From Irpex lacteus (lineage: Eukaryota; Basidiomycota; Agaricomycetes; Polyporales; Irpicaceae), in assembly GCA_001986395.2 (NCBI GenBank), contig MQVO02000116.1, positions 1-28,077 on the forward strand: 28,077 nucleotides of DNA, in the 5' to 3' direction. Made by a program: the position numbers and the translations under genes. Below are positions 8,915 to 17,756 of the stretch, in pieces. The notes below the pieces were generated by a model. That model saw only the letters and a program-made list of their open reading frames with translations. It was not told the origin of the DNA and ran no database searches. Numbering within the stretch: the stretch's first letter is position 1; every line of letters begins with the position of its first letter.

Positions 8915-9145
8915 CTATTCCTTGTTAAAGAAATTTATTAAAGGGAAAGGTAGTGTCACTGGAGATATTCCTTCTAGAATCTTGAATTCCTCTTCAGTAA
9001 GACTGATACCGTGGATAGCTAGTACACTATTCAGTACTGTGAGGTCTGTAGGATTCTCACTAGCTAGATGTAAATAAATGAGATAACTAAAGAAATTTAT
9101 CTTTAATTCTAGATTATTCCTCTTTTTAAAAACAGAGTATTTAAA
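8915..9145 (-). CDS. Unassigned ORF (about 76 codons)
   Basis: Open on the minus strand from 9145 to TAG at 8915-8917. The middle has native-style codons and reads LTVLNSVLAIHGISLTEEEF, an amphipathic, protein-like stretch; both ends are more AT-rich. No standard start is obvious. I do not recognise a family; an intron ORF remnant is possible. Confidence 0.35.
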   Translation of the reverse strand, partial: FKYSVFKKRNNLELKINFFSYLIYLHLASENPTDLTVLNSVLAIHGISLTEEEFKILEGISPVTLPFPLINFFNKE

Positions 9146-9308
9146 TTAAACTAAACATCCCCTAAAAACACAACTCAAGTGAAAGGGGGAAGATTAAGAT
9201 ACTAAAGAAATAAAATAAATTGAATAAAGATAATAATTATAATCGAGAGCTCCTTAAAGAAAAATATAAAAAGTAAATAAGAATAGTCTGATAAATTCTT
9301 GAATAAAT

Positions 9309-9357
9309 CCCCAAAAAACTAGGAATTAGAATTAATTCTAACTAGTTTTTTTGGGGG
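9309..9357. repeat. Hairpin element (reverse orientation)
   Basis: CCCCAAAAAACTAGGAATTAG on the left and ctaactag plus a T-run and gggg on the right: the reverse complement of the form at 22373-22418. The two orientations differ by the asymmetric spacing of the CTAG boxes. Confidence 0.9.
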
Positions 9358-9475
9358 AGGGATATTAATAAAATAATATTAAAAGATAAAATATAAGAAA
9401 TACTCTTATTAATATAAATAGATTTAATTAAATAATAAGTAACTAAAATAATAATTAAATAATTAAATATTTTTT

Positions 9476-9519
9476 AAATTTAAAAACAAAAAATAAAAAA
9501 TATAAATAAAAGAATAGGG
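9476..9519. repeat. 44-bp direct repeat, copy 1
   Basis: Identical to 10017-10060. Its last two bases form the 3' end of the trnF gene, so the repeat was copied with a piece of the tRNA. Confidence 0.85.
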
Positions 9520-9591
9520 TCCCCAAAAAGACTTGAACTTTTATCAATAAAGCTTCAATTTATTGCTCTAACCAAATTAAGCTATGGGAAC
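9518..9591 (-). tRNA. trnF: tRNA-Phe (GAA)
   Basis: Minus strand from 9591: acceptor GTTCCCA/TGGGGAC, D arm GCTT...AGC, anticodon stem ATAAA/TTTAT with loop TTGAAGC (GAA), T arm AAAAG-TTCAAGT-CTTTT. Two bases separate it from trnI upstream on the same strand. Discriminator reads C, unusual for Phe. Confidence 0.85.
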
Positions 9592-9593
9592 TT

Positions 9594-9666
9594 TAAGTCT
9601 AAGATGGATCGAACATCTATTGCCTCCTTATCAAGGAGATATTTTAAACCATTAAATAATAGACTT
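9594..9666 (-). tRNA. trnI: tRNA-Ile (GAU)
   Basis: Minus strand from 9666: acceptor AAGTCTA/TAGACTT perfectly paired, anticodon stem TCTCC/GGAGG with loop TTGATAA (GAT), T arm GATG-TTCGATC-CATC and discriminator A. Adjacent to trnF, likely co-transcribed. Confidence 0.85.
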
Positions 9667-10200
9667 ATTTATATTATAATTTAGTTATTAATAATCTCAC
9701 GATTTGTAACTGTAAAAGATATGGTAAAATTACTCATGAAACTAATACTAATAAGGCGAATAAGATTATATAACCGTAAAATAATTGATTTAAAAAGAAA
9801 AATGGTATTAATCCCCCAAATTTATTATAAATTTAATTTAATTAAAAGTTATTTATCCCTTAATATAAGGAATAGATTTATAGAACTTTAAAATTTTATA
9901 AATATTTAATTATTTAATTATTATTTTAGTTACTTATTATTTAATTATTTTTATATATCTAAATAAAAAAAGTATTTAATTATATAAGAGAGTATAAATT
10001 TTATTTTCTTAAACATAAATTTAAAAACAAAAAATAAAAAATATAAATAAAAGAATAGGGGAGGGAGAATCTTTAAATTTATTTAGAGATTATTCCTTCT
10101 CTATTGGATTAAGTTTATATGTATAATATTATAGAGAATTATAAAAAGAAAAATTTTTACAATAAAAGTAAACCTAGTCCTCCCCCTCCTTTTTAATTTA
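9667..10200. other. AT-rich spacer with repeats
   Basis: Holds the right arm of the 47-bp inverted repeat (9901-9947) and the second 44-bp direct repeat (10017-10060), followed by a block (10056-10085) that recurs at 19820-19848. No gene seen. Confidence 0.5.
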
Positions 10201-10202
10201 TG

Positions 10203-10250
10203 TTGCGTTGACAAAAAGGTCTTAAAGGTTCAAGTCCCACCACTAGTATT
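10203..10250 (+). pseudogene. tRNA 3'-half remnant
   Basis: Carries an aaaggTTCAAGTccc T-arm followed by an acceptor-like end, but no matching 5' half is found. Confidence 0.3.
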
Positions 10251-10283
10251 AAACTAATTAATATACTAAACAATCAGTATTTA

Positions 10284-10349
10284 GGAGTGACAGCTTCGCT
10301 TAACATGTGGCTTCTACGCCGTAAAGGTTAAAGTCCCCTCACTAGTCTA
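10284..10349 (+). pseudogene. Degenerate tRNA-like sequence
   Basis: AGTGA near the start pairs with TCACT at the end; GTGGC/GCCGT forms an anticodon-like stem with a six-base loop TTCTAC; a shortened T arm AGG-TTAAAGT-CCC follows. D arm poor. Anticodon cannot be settled (TCT for Arg or CTA). Confidence 0.3.
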
Positions 10350-10357
10350 ATATACTA

Positions 10358-10427
10358 GCACTGCTAGATTAAAGGTAACTACCTTGCTTCAGACAAGGCG
10401 ATAAAAGTTCTACTCTTCTGCGGTGCT
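10358..10427 (+). tRNA. trnW: tRNA-Trp (UCA), reads UGA as well as UGG
   Basis: Acceptor GCACTGC/GCGGTGC paired throughout (one T-G), anticodon stem CCTTG/CAAGG with loop CTTCAGA (anticodon TCA), T arm close to standard. A UCA anticodon decodes UGA as Trp, as in mitochondrial code 4. It matters here because several plasmid ORFs and one cox1 exon use TGA, whereas the native genes in the window use TGG. The discriminator reads T and position 37 is G, both unusual. Confidence 0.75.
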
Positions 10428-10582
10428 CTACCATTATCAATGGAAAGCAAGTGTTGTATAATGGTAATTACTTTCGCCTTACTAGTAAAGCTTATATCAT
10501 ATAGAGTAGCGGTTAATACTCGTTCGATCAGCGTAACTTGTATATATTATATTTTGCTTCTGGCACAATCCTTAGACGATAG

Positions 10583-10847
10583 TACATACTCAATCAAGCA
10601 TACAATTACTTTTTTGCTCTTGTACTAGCGATTCCGCTATCTTCTACAGCAATTTCTACTGAACCACAAAACGCTCTAGTACAAAAGGCTACAATCTCAG
10701 CTACTCTATTTACACGAAACGTAGTTATCGCACTGCTATTTGCAGCAGCACTATCATACAATTGTTTTAGTACAGTGTCTCTAAAATCATTTGTTGTAGG
10801 AGTTGGACTATACTCAGGTCTAATTCATGCAACTACTGTTACACAAT
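10583..10847 (+). pseudogene. nad2: NADH dehydrogenase subunit 2, N-terminal fragment
   Basis: In the frame starting after a TAG at 10580-10582 the sequence gives an 88-residue hydrophobic segment: FFALVLAIPLSSTAIS, then RNVVIALLFAAALSYN, then VGVGLYSGLIHATTVTQ. The last motif corresponds to the ND2 segment GxGLYxGLFHxTxxTQ of fungi. ND2 is an antiporter-like proton-channel subunit of complex I. The start codon is unclear. Coding ends abruptly where a hairpin element begins (10848), so the remainder is elsewhere or lost. Native codon style. Confidence 0.65.
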
Positions 10848-10870
10848 CCCCAAAAAAAACTAGTTAGAAT
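10848..10870. repeat. Half hairpin element at the nad2 breakpoint
   Basis: Left arm only: cccc, an A-run and ctagttagaatt. It begins at the base after the nad2 coding fragment. Confidence 0.7.
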
Positions 10871-10934
10871 TATAAAAAGAAAAACTTTTATTTCTCTCGG
10901 AAGAGGGTGACATATATTCTTTACTTTACTTTTA

Positions 10935-11043
10935 TTATCCAAACACATTCACATTTTTCGTAACACGAGGGATAACTCGTTCTGTGGCAAGTCTTCCTGA
11001 TAGTTGAATACGAATACCACAAATGTGAGATGGAAGATGACAA
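10935..11043 (-). pseudogene. rps3: Possible ribosomal protein S3, C-terminal fragment
   Basis: The minus strand reads CGIRIQLSGRLATERVIPRV and ends at TAA 10935-10937. The GIRIQLSGRL element matches the S3 C-terminal pattern G.(K/R)(V/I)..SGRL; in fungi this ribosomal protein is often mitochondrially encoded. Only about 35 residues remain and the upstream sequence is unrelated repeat, so the call rests on one motif. Confidence 0.45.
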
Positions 11044-11113
11044 AAATAATAAAATAAGATAGTTATTAAAATTTAATTAAATTTTAATTACCCACACAAG
11101 CTAGTTAGTTTTA

Positions 11114-11330
11114 CTTTTTTTATCCAGGAAAGAAAATAGGTGAAAAAATTATCAATGGAATTGTTAAAGGAGCTGGTGTTGTAGGTGCTGGAGCTGCAGT
11201 TGAACAAAGTATACGTGGGAGAAGAAATGATAATGCTAGTAATAATAATGGTAATAGCGGGAACAGTGGTGGAAATATTGGAGGTAACAGTGGTGTAAAT
11301 AATGGAGGTAACAGAGGCTCCCATAAAATA
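11114..11330 (+). CDS. Gly/Asn-rich ORF fragment, unassigned
   Basis: The plus strand gives about 70 residues: a basic start (PGKKIGEKIINGIVKG), an Ala/Gly-rich helix-like part (AGVVGAGAAVEQSI), then a low-complexity Asn/Ser/Gly tail. No start codon at its 5' end and no family recognised. The A/G-rich repeat tail argues for real protein coding on this strand rather than on the complementary reading. Might be a plasmid protein fragment. Confidence 0.4.
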
Positions 11331-11385
11331 ATTCTCTTATTTTATTTTATATTTTAATTATATATCTAATTATTTTTTAATTTAA

Positions 11386-11526
11386 CTCATTGTGATTATT
11401 GAACTGATGCTTCTTTCTGTAACCATTCTAGTTCTAGTTATGGCTTATAATGATAACGATACAATTGGACAAATTTATTCAATTATTATTATTATTGCTA
11501 CTGCAGGAGCTGAAAGTGCTATAGGA
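11386..11526 (+). pseudogene. nad4L: NADH dehydrogenase subunit 4L, internal fragment
   Basis: Reads LIVIIELMLLSVTILVLVMA, then a Gly-Gln-Ile segment and ATAGAESAIG. The conserved ND4L Glu in helix 2 (IE-ML) and the AAAESAIGL-type Glu motif in helix 3 are both present, 47 residues. ND4L is a three-helix proton-path subunit of complex I. The first helix and the C-terminus (after AIG) are absent; an unrelated ORF follows on the other strand. Confidence 0.75.
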
Positions 11527-11731
11527 CCCCATTTTCATTTATTAAATTAGGCATAACCCCATAATCTCTATAATTAGGCCCATTCATGACACTGTCATGA
11601 GTATTTTCGGCATTATGAGGGGTAAGTTGTAAATGAATAGGATATTTCCCACTATAAATATTAAAATGCAACCCGGTTTCTCTGCAATGAGCCATCTGAC
11701 CCTTGATTTTATCTACCTCTTCCGTCTCCAT
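11519..11731 (-). CDS. Unassigned ORF (about 70 codons)
   Basis: ATG at 11731 (an in-frame GTG lies three codons upstream) to TAA at 11519. Hydrophilic, with Cys, His and Asn-rich segments, no membrane helix. Codon use includes GGG, GCC and CCC, unlike either coding style around it, and its end overlaps the nad4L fragment. It abuts the nad5 3' end. Origin unknown; a foreign insertion is possible. Confidence 0.3.
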   Translation of the reverse strand: METEEVDKIKGQMAHCRETGLHFNIYSGKYPIHLQLTPHNAENTHDSVMNGPNYRDYGVMPNLINENGVL

Positions 11732-11783
11732 TTTACCCACTTTTAATTAAAACTTAAACTTAATTGATGGGGAGTATTGATGA

Positions 11784-12712
11784 TTAAATTGCAGTAGTTC
11801 GTTGACTAATCCATACTTGTACTGTTAGAGCACCCTTCTTATTAGCAGTAGTACATTGTCCTGTTTCAATAAGTGTTCGAGTACTGTTCTTAAATGATCC
11901 GATTAGTGATACAAGCCCTAGCATGATGTATAGAGCGTATGATGTAATAACACCTGTGTCGTAAGCAGCTACAGATCGACCTGTTCCTGTTAGAACTGTA
12001 CTTAGACCGTATGGTCCAGCTAGTTCGATAACTCCTCGGTCAAGAACCTTAGAGATAACAAGTCCAACTCGTAGTGAAGCACTGATAATGAAACCGTTGA
12101 ATAGTGCGTCCCAGTACCACTTTGCGTTAAGGAATGAGTATACAGCATATCCAATAGGTCCGTTTGTTAGACCAATTGTGAATGCAGGTACCACATGGTA
12201 TAGATATAGTGCTAGACCAGCACCGAATAGGCTACCAATAGCAGGTAGTAGCTTCATTAGTAGAGGTAGTCCGAATTCAGCTTCAATCAGTGTAATGTGG
12301 TTAGGGTGTTGGTATAGAGCAGTTGATAGGAAATCTGTACCTACTCCCACATACATGTCCTTTGCAATGTAACCAAATACAATTGACATGATTGATAGAA
12401 TTACCAGAGGAATTACAATGATCATAGGTGCTTCGTGAGCATGTAGATAGTAACCCTTAGGGGCATTAGGTGTTGTAAAGAATGTTAGTGATACTAGTCG
12501 GAATGAATAGAAGGCTGTGAATACAGCTGAAATTGTTCCCAGCCAGTATGCCATTGTACCAGATACTTCGTATTGTCCTAGAGCTACTTCAAGGATTAGA
12601 TCCTTACTGTAGAACCCTGTCATAAATGGTAGAGCCATTAGAGATAGAGATCCGATAAGGATAGCTGTGTAGGTAAATGGTAGGAAGTTAACCAGACCTC
12701 CTAGAAGATTAT
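11784..12712 (-). CDS. nad5: NADH dehydrogenase subunit 5, 3' exon
   Basis: Encodes about 308 residues of the C-terminal half of ND5, the distal proton-pumping subunit of complex I. GGLVNFLPFTYTAILIGSLS starts it, MALPFMTGFYSKD follows, then VFTAFYSFRLVSLTF, AHEAPM and GYIAKDMYVGVGTDFL, and it ends with a long C-terminal region. Upstream, the frame fits a junction at 12712/12713 (intron ends CAG, exon starts AT), the same phase as the nad1 junctions. The 5' two-thirds of nad5 is not in the window. Trp is TGG. The plus-strand ORF at 12088-12372 is its shadow. A divergent nad5 relic lies at 6568-6888. Confidence 0.9.
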
Positions 12713-12943
12713 CTGAGTATTAAGACAATCCACTTAGAATCTAAGAGGTCGTGGTTGGAGGATAATCAGTCTTCTAATCTTAAATATAGTCTCATCAAAT
12801 ACTTGTAAAGCTAAAGGGGATTGGAACCTTAAGATATGAAGGGAATAATACGATATATTTGTATAGTAATAAAGTTTACTAGAATGAGGAATCTCCGATA
12901 AAAGCAAATAAAGACAATCAATACTTTTTTAATTTAGGGGGGA
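12713..12943 (-). other. Intron-like or flanking sequence upstream of the nad5 exon
   Basis: Likely the 3' part of an intron, because nad5 coding begins sharply. A possible R/S pair (GGTTCCAATCC, AAGATTAG) is weak. The upstream exon is not visible. The block 12904-12935 recurs at 13588-13619. Confidence 0.35.
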
Positions 12944-13275
12944 GTGTCAAGACGAGTACCATTTGCATCAATCCGAATATAATATATTTGTACTTTTATC
13001 TATATAATCGGCAGGGTATTCTCTATCAAGAATAGTATTATGTATTATTTTAGCTATATTTTTATATTCTTCGAGTTTATAGATATATTATATAATACTA
13101 GAACACAACGCCCATTTTCATGTAAGATGTTGGAATGTATTTATAATTCTTTCTACGTATGCATCAGATATATTATTATGTCTATGTATAACAGTAAAAT
13201 CTTGTTTTTCATTTTCAATAACTCTTTGTATAATTTCTAGATAACAGATAAAAGTATAGAATGGTTTATAAATCT
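12944..13275 (-). pseudogene. Plasmid-like ORF using TGA as Trp, unassigned
   Basis: Read with TGA as Trp the minus strand is open for about 110 residues apart from one TAA at 13088-13090. Stretches such as VIENEKQDFTVIHRHNNISD and YKLEEYKNIAKIIHNTILD look like a genuine soluble protein, and three TGA codons fall in Trp-like contexts (LTWKWAL, SDWCKWYSSW). Half a hairpin element lies just upstream (13278). Family not recognised. The plus-strand ORF here is a shadow. Confidence 0.45.
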
Positions 13276-13277
13276 AT

Positions 13278-13292
13278 CCAAAAAAACTAGGC
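13278..13292. repeat. Half hairpin element
   Basis: ccaaaaaaactagg, the left arm only. Confidence 0.5.
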
Positions 13293-13312
13293 TCTTTGTT
13301 GGAAGTACTTTT

Positions 13313-13591
13313 TTAATTTATCCTTTTTATTACCTTAACTTCTATTAAATTACTGTTATTTGATAGAAGAATAACTAATTCTAAACCCAATAATATTAAT
13401 TCCTCATTAGAGAGATATAGATTGTTTTCACTACGGTACTCTAAAAATTTACATTCATTACTTATTACTCCACTTTCTAAATCTTTATTATACTTTTCTA
13501 TACATACCAGTTCACTGCTGAGTACTACCAACAACACTTCTAACACATGCACTAGAAATACTTTACTGAGACTGAGATTTTGTTGATGCAA
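13313..13591 (-). CDS. Unassigned ORF (92 codons)
   Basis: Open from a TTG at 13591 to TAA at 13313; no ATG start near the N-terminus. Leu/Val-rich N-terminal third, then a charged part with Glu, Lys and Asn, then a second hydrophobic stretch. Codon use is intermediate between the native and plasmid styles. The 5' end overlaps the repeat at 13588-13651. Not recognised; possibly not translated. Confidence 0.3.
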   Translation of the reverse strand: MHQQNLSLSKVFLVHVLEVLLVVLSSELVCIEKYNKDLESGVISNECKFLEYRSENNLYLSNEELILLGLELVILLSNNSNLIEVKVIKRIN

Positions 13592-13651
13592 ATAAAGACA
13601 ATCAATACTTTTTTAATCTACTTAAAATAAAATTAAATAAATTACACAGTC
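13588..13651. repeat. Composite dispersed repeat, fullest copy
   Basis: Its first half recurs at 12904-12935 and 15148-15186; its second half (tacttaaaataaaattaaat plus aaattacacagtc) recurs at 14443-14482, 17472-17511 and 20958-20990. Copies sit next to nad4 pieces, the cox1 exon and LAGLIDADG fragments. Confidence 0.8.
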
Positions 13652-13667
13652 TTTCTTTCTTTTTAAT

Positions 13668-13850
13668 CTTATTCCCCTTTCTCCTACTTTAATAAGTAGA
13701 CCTGATGATACAAAACCATGAGCTACTGATAATACTAAACTACCAGTTAAACCTGTGATACTATAAGAGAATATACTTAATATACATACAGCCATATGAG
13801 ATAAAGAACTCTAAGCTACTATAACTATCAGATCAGTTTGTCTTAATGTT
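13668..13850 (-). pseudogene. nad4: NADH dehydrogenase subunit 4, central fragment
   Basis: Minus strand: TLRQTDLIVIVA, a TAG at 13811-13813, then SSLSHMAVCILSIF, GLTGSLVLSVAHGFVSSGL. These match the ND4 core LRQ.DLK..IAYSSVSHM and LSHGFVSSAL; TAG replaces the conserved Tyr of AYSS. ND4 is an antiporter-like subunit of complex I. The N-terminal piece of nad4 lies upstream on the same strand at 14845-15110. Confidence 0.75.
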
Positions 13851-13863
13851 ATTATAGGTGCCC

Positions 13864-13892
13864 TAATTAAAATTTAATTAAATTTTAATAAC
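13864..13892. repeat. AT palindrome
   Basis: ttaaaatttaattaaatttt-type perfect palindrome, also near 8381 and 11063. Confidence 0.6.
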
Positions 13893-14153
13893 CCCTACCA
13901 AAATAATTAAATAATTTATTAAGCCACTAGCCACTAAAGTGGAGTGGAGAGTGATTACAATAAACTATTATTCTTTTGAAGAGTTAAATAAATAGAGTAG
14001 GGAAAAGAGTTAAATAATTATAAAAATATTATTCTAAGATTATTTATTATTAATCGCTAGCTCCCTTTAAATTCTTTAACTTTACTCATCTTTGAGAGAA
14101 CAAACATTAATTTATTTTAATTGTTTAATTAAATTTATTCTTATTCTAACAAT

Positions 14154-14201
14154 CCCCCAAAAAACTAATTAGAATGAATTCTAATTCCTAGTGTTTTTGG
14201 G
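14154..14201. repeat. Hairpin element
   Basis: Complete member: ccccc, A-run, ctaattagaat on the left and attctaattcctag, T-run, ggg on the right, with two point changes from the common form. Confidence 0.85.
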
Positions 14202-14442
14202 ACTCTGATTCTTTAGTTATTATTTGTAAGTTAATTGGAGGGAGGACACAAGGGGGAATCCCTCTAGTACTAATCTTAACTCTTTGGAACCCAAGTTAAT
14301 TGGAGGGAGGACACTCAGTTAAATAAATAGAGTATTTATTATCCTTTAGGTTAAAGAGAATTAGAATAAATAATAAGATAGCTATTTACTTAGTCTATCC
14401 ATATTCCACAAAGGGTATTAGTTAGAATTATATTGTTAAATA

Positions 14443-14482
14443 GACCCTCTACTTAAAATAAAATTAAATAAATTACACAGTC
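14443..14482. repeat. 40-bp repeat (gaccctct...cacagtc)
   Basis: Identical to 17472-17511 over 40 bases and to 20958-20990 over its first 33. Confidence 0.85.
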
Positions 14483-14493
14483 TGTACCCTAAA

Positions 14494-14516
14494 ATAATTC
14501 TAACTAGTTTTTTTGG
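14494..14516. repeat. Half hairpin element
   Basis: Right arm only, ending immediately where the LAGLIDADG fragment starts (14517). Confidence 0.65.
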
Positions 14517-14800
14517 ATGGTAGTAGGATTTACTATTGCTGAAGGATCCTTCCATATTAAGTCCAACGGTGATTTCTGTTTTAGTCTGAAGCAACGTCCA
14601 CATCTAGTACTGTTTGAAGCACTGCGGCTACTATTTAACACTCGTGTAAAGATTCACACATCAGATGGTTATAATACTTTGGTTATGACTTCACTACGGG
14701 ATCTGACAACAGTGGTTACTTTCTTCTATTCTCCGGGCTTCACCCTCTGACAGGACTGAAGCTTCACAGCTACATGCGGTGGATCGAACAAATGAAGGTA
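14517..14800 (+). pseudogene. LAGLIDADG homing endonuclease, C-terminal half
   Basis: Reads MVVGFTIAEGSFHIKSNGDF, the second LAGLIDADG motif (VVGFTIAEGSF), followed by an SLKQRPHLVLFEAL helix and DLTTVVTFF. Near 14735 the frame slips by one base, after which FSGLHPLTGLKLHSYMRWIE continues the family C-terminus. LAGLIDADG nucleases cut intron-less alleles to spread group I introns. Codon style is native and GC-richer. The N-terminal half with the first motif lies about 840 bases downstream (15356-15547), the reverse of the normal order. Confidence 0.8.
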
Positions 14801-14844
14801 ATTATTAATAAAAAGAATAGGGGAGGTACTTAAAATAAAATATC

Positions 14845-15110
14845 AAAAAGAAGAATATCTAGCACTACAAATATAGCAATTATAAATGCAGGTACATTAT
14901 GATATACATTATTCCAACTAGCTAGTACATAGATAGGCGTTATAAAGGTAGTAAGTATAACTATGTATAGATTAATGGCTCCATATGTAGATGACAATAA
15001 GGTAACATAATCCTCTACTGCTTTATATTAACTTAAAGAAATATAGAAGGAATACCATATCTGTAGTGATAGAATTAATACTACTGTAGAGATAGTTAGG
15101 GTAATATAAT
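14845..15110 (-). pseudogene. nad4: NADH dehydrogenase subunit 4, N-terminal fragment
   Basis: Minus strand: YITLTISTVVLILSLQIWYS, an in-frame TAA at 15028-15030, then AVEDYVTLLSSTYGAINLYI and LTTFITPIYVLASW, the ND4 signature LLTTFLTPICILSSW. Coding fades into repeat sequence near 14840. Together with 13668-13850 it forms a collinear but gapped nad4 relic, with the LAGLIDADG fragment lying between them in the opposite direction. Confidence 0.7.
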
Positions 15111-15134
15111 TAGCATAGACCTTCACAACTATAA

Positions 15135-15547
<413 letters not shown>

Positions 15548-15587
15548 TATTCTAGGGTTGCAGCTCTAATTATATTTTACCTTAAGA

Positions 15588-15658
15588 GTAGAAATAATCC
15601 CCAAAAAAACTAGTTAGAATTATTTATAATACCTAGTTTTTGGGGATGTTTTTTGGGG
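15588..15658. repeat. Hairpin element with extension; 71-bp block shared with 20594-20664
   Basis: The complete hairpin (15599-15645) plus a second T-run/gggg tail. The 71 bases are identical to 20594-20664, pointing to a recent copy. Confidence 0.85.
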
Positions 15659-15659
15659 A

Positions 15660-16188
15660 GGGTATAGGTTCATAGAAGTAAACTGTATAACTTAGATAAT
15701 TAATTACTGACTCTCTTGATTTATCCTCCTATCCTTGTAAATAATCTTTACTAAAGAAAATAAATATAGTAAAATTTTAATCTGTTAAAATAAATAATTT
15801 TAATTTATATCACTACTTTAATTTTTTATTATATTTAATCTATACACACTTTCCTCTTACCACTGCACTACTTAGTTACATATGCCCTATAACTTTATGA
15901 CAACTCTAATCCATTTCCAACTAAAAAACAGATAGTTATTTTTATATAAGCTTATTGCTAGGATTTTTTTTTTACTTTACTCTTTTTCTTTTTCTGTGCA
16001 AGACTAAAGAATTATACTCTCTCTTTCACTTTTTATTTACTTTGCACTGATATACTAATTTATTTAATAACTCATTTATTACTATTCCAAATATAACTCT
16101 ATTAAACTTTAACTAGCATTTATTAATCTTTATATTAAATTATTATTAGAGAATTAACTATAGGTATATATAAATGGTAAATTATATT
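15660..16188. other. AT-rich spacer
   Basis: No gene, tRNA or strong repeat recognised; pyrimidine-rich runs around 15960-16050. Confidence 0.4.
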
Positions 16189-16404
16189 TTACCTTAAGAT
16201 CTTAGCTTCAGGTGAATCACCGTATAAAACCATTGACAATTTCTCACTCCAACTCATAAACGGATTCACTTCTGTAAAAGGATATAATCTCTTATTGGCT
16301 GTTACAATATTATTTTGTTTTTCCATGAATAAAGTATAAACTAAAGAAACATAACGTCCGTAAACAGTACCTCCAATTTGTCCTTTATCTAGGAGGTGGA
16401 GCAA
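16189..16404 (-). CDS. Unassigned ORF (71 codons)
   Basis: Open from TTG 16404 to TAA 16189. Protein-like: LLDKGQIGGTVYGRYVSLVY then a polar part with FTEVNPFMSWSEKLSMVLYG. Trp is TGG and codon style mixed. No ATG near the start, so it is probably a 5'-truncated fragment. Not recognised. Confidence 0.35.
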   Translation of the reverse strand: MLHLLDKGQIGGTVYGRYVSLVYTLFMEKQNNIVTANKRLYPFTEVNPFMSWSEKLSMVLYGDSPEAKILR

Positions 16405-16537
16405 CGTAAAAATTTTATTTATAGAGTTTTCATTTATAGAATTTTAACAAATAAATACAGTTCTATACTTTGCACATTTCTTAATTATAGTACCATTAGT
16501 TAGTTTATTAAAAAATAGTTTAGTTGAATTAGCTAAT

Positions 16538-16577
16538 CCCAAAAAACTAGGAATTAGAAATAATTAGTTTTTTGGGG
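16538..16577. repeat. Hairpin element, slightly shortened
   Basis: ccc, A-run, ctaggaattag on the left; aattag, T-run, gggg on the right; the right CTAG box is lost. Confidence 0.7.
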
Positions 16578-16986
16578 AAGGTTAAGTAAATAAAGTAAAT
16601 AAGATTAAGTGAGCAACTAAGTCTACATTATTTTTGTAAGGAATTATAGTAAAATTTTATATTATATTTAAATAAAAGAATTAGGGAGGGAGGGAACAAA
16701 ATAAATTAGATAATAAAAAAAATAGGTGGACGGTTAGTCTTCCATTTTATATATTTAATTTTTGTTTATATTCCCAAACTATTAATAATTTGAACTTTAG
16801 CAATCAGTCTAATGAGTGAAACTAAAGATCGAAGAGGTAACTTTACTATCTTCTTTATTTAACTAACTAAAACTAGATCATTTGAACTACGACTAGCCCC
16901 TTTTGAGTAAAGCTAAAGATTAAAGAGAATATAAAGAAAAATAAAGATAATAAAGTTATTTTAACTATTATAATAAATAATAATGA

Positions 16987-17032
16987 CCCAAAAAACTAGG
17001 AATTAGAAATAATTCTAACTAGTTTTTTGGGG
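16987..17032. repeat. Hairpin element
   Basis: Complete reverse-orientation member: CCCAAAAAACTAGGAATTAG and its partner ctaactag, T-run, gggg. Confidence 0.85.
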
Positions 17033-17756
17033 AGTAATGTTAAAGAATAAAAATATAGTTAATTGAAGAAAAATAATAAAGTCACTCTTCTTTTTATCAC
17101 TATTTTCTTTGGTAAAATAAGAGTGTCCCTTGGGTAAAAATTTTTTAATTTTAAAGATTGATGTACTGTAGCTGATTTAATTAAAAATCACACCCTCCCT
17201 TTTTTTAATATATTTTCCATTTTTATATATTAAATTTTTGTTTATATTAAATTATAATAATTTGTTTTAAAATAGCTAGGTATACTACAATTCCATAAAA
17301 TGGTTAGTGTATAGGATTGATTGCTATTTTTAATTTGATTTATAACTAATATAAACGGAATATTATTGTTTACTATTTATAAGTGTAAAATAAATAAAAT
17401 GAATTAAATTAATAAAGATGTAATAAGATAAGAAATATATTGCTATGATAATAAATAAAATTTAATAGGGGGACCCTCTACTTAAAATAAAATTAAATAA
17501 ATTACACAGTCACAGGAGAGTAAATAATATGTATTATTATTAAATAATTGGAGTCCTCAACATAAAAGAAGTAAAAAGCTTACACTTTCATATAAAAAAT
17601 ATAAATCACAACTTACTATTATTTTGGTACTGGCGGCATCCGGCTAAGAGTATTCCTTATAAATTAAGTTGCTAAAGATGATACGGCTAACAAATAGAAT
17701 ATACCTAAATTAAAATCATAAAGAAAAGATAAATATAAAATAAATATAATTTTGAT
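17033..17756. other. AT-rich spacer with the 40-bp repeat
   Basis: No gene recognised. Contains 17472-17511 (the 40-bp repeat). Confidence 0.4.

Larger units (their letters stand above)
9425..9947. repeat. Perfect 47-bp inverted repeat enclosing trnF and trnI
   Basis: 9425-9471 and 9901-9947 are exact reverse complements over 47 bases. They enclose about 430 bases with both tRNA genes. Just outside or overlapping, 9476-9519 is repeated directly at 10017-10060 (44 bases, exact). Confidence 0.9.

Noticed and set aside
11088..11324. 78-codon minus-strand Thr/Ser/Ile-rich ORF
   Set aside because: Antisense to a Gly/Asn-rich frame; its composition follows from that repeat.
12088..12372. 94-codon plus-strand ORF
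   Set aside because: Complementary to nad5, which has clear ND5 motifs; the plus-strand frame is a shadow.
13040..13240. 66-codon plus-strand ORF
   Set aside because: Lies opposite a better, TGA-using coding frame on the minus strand.
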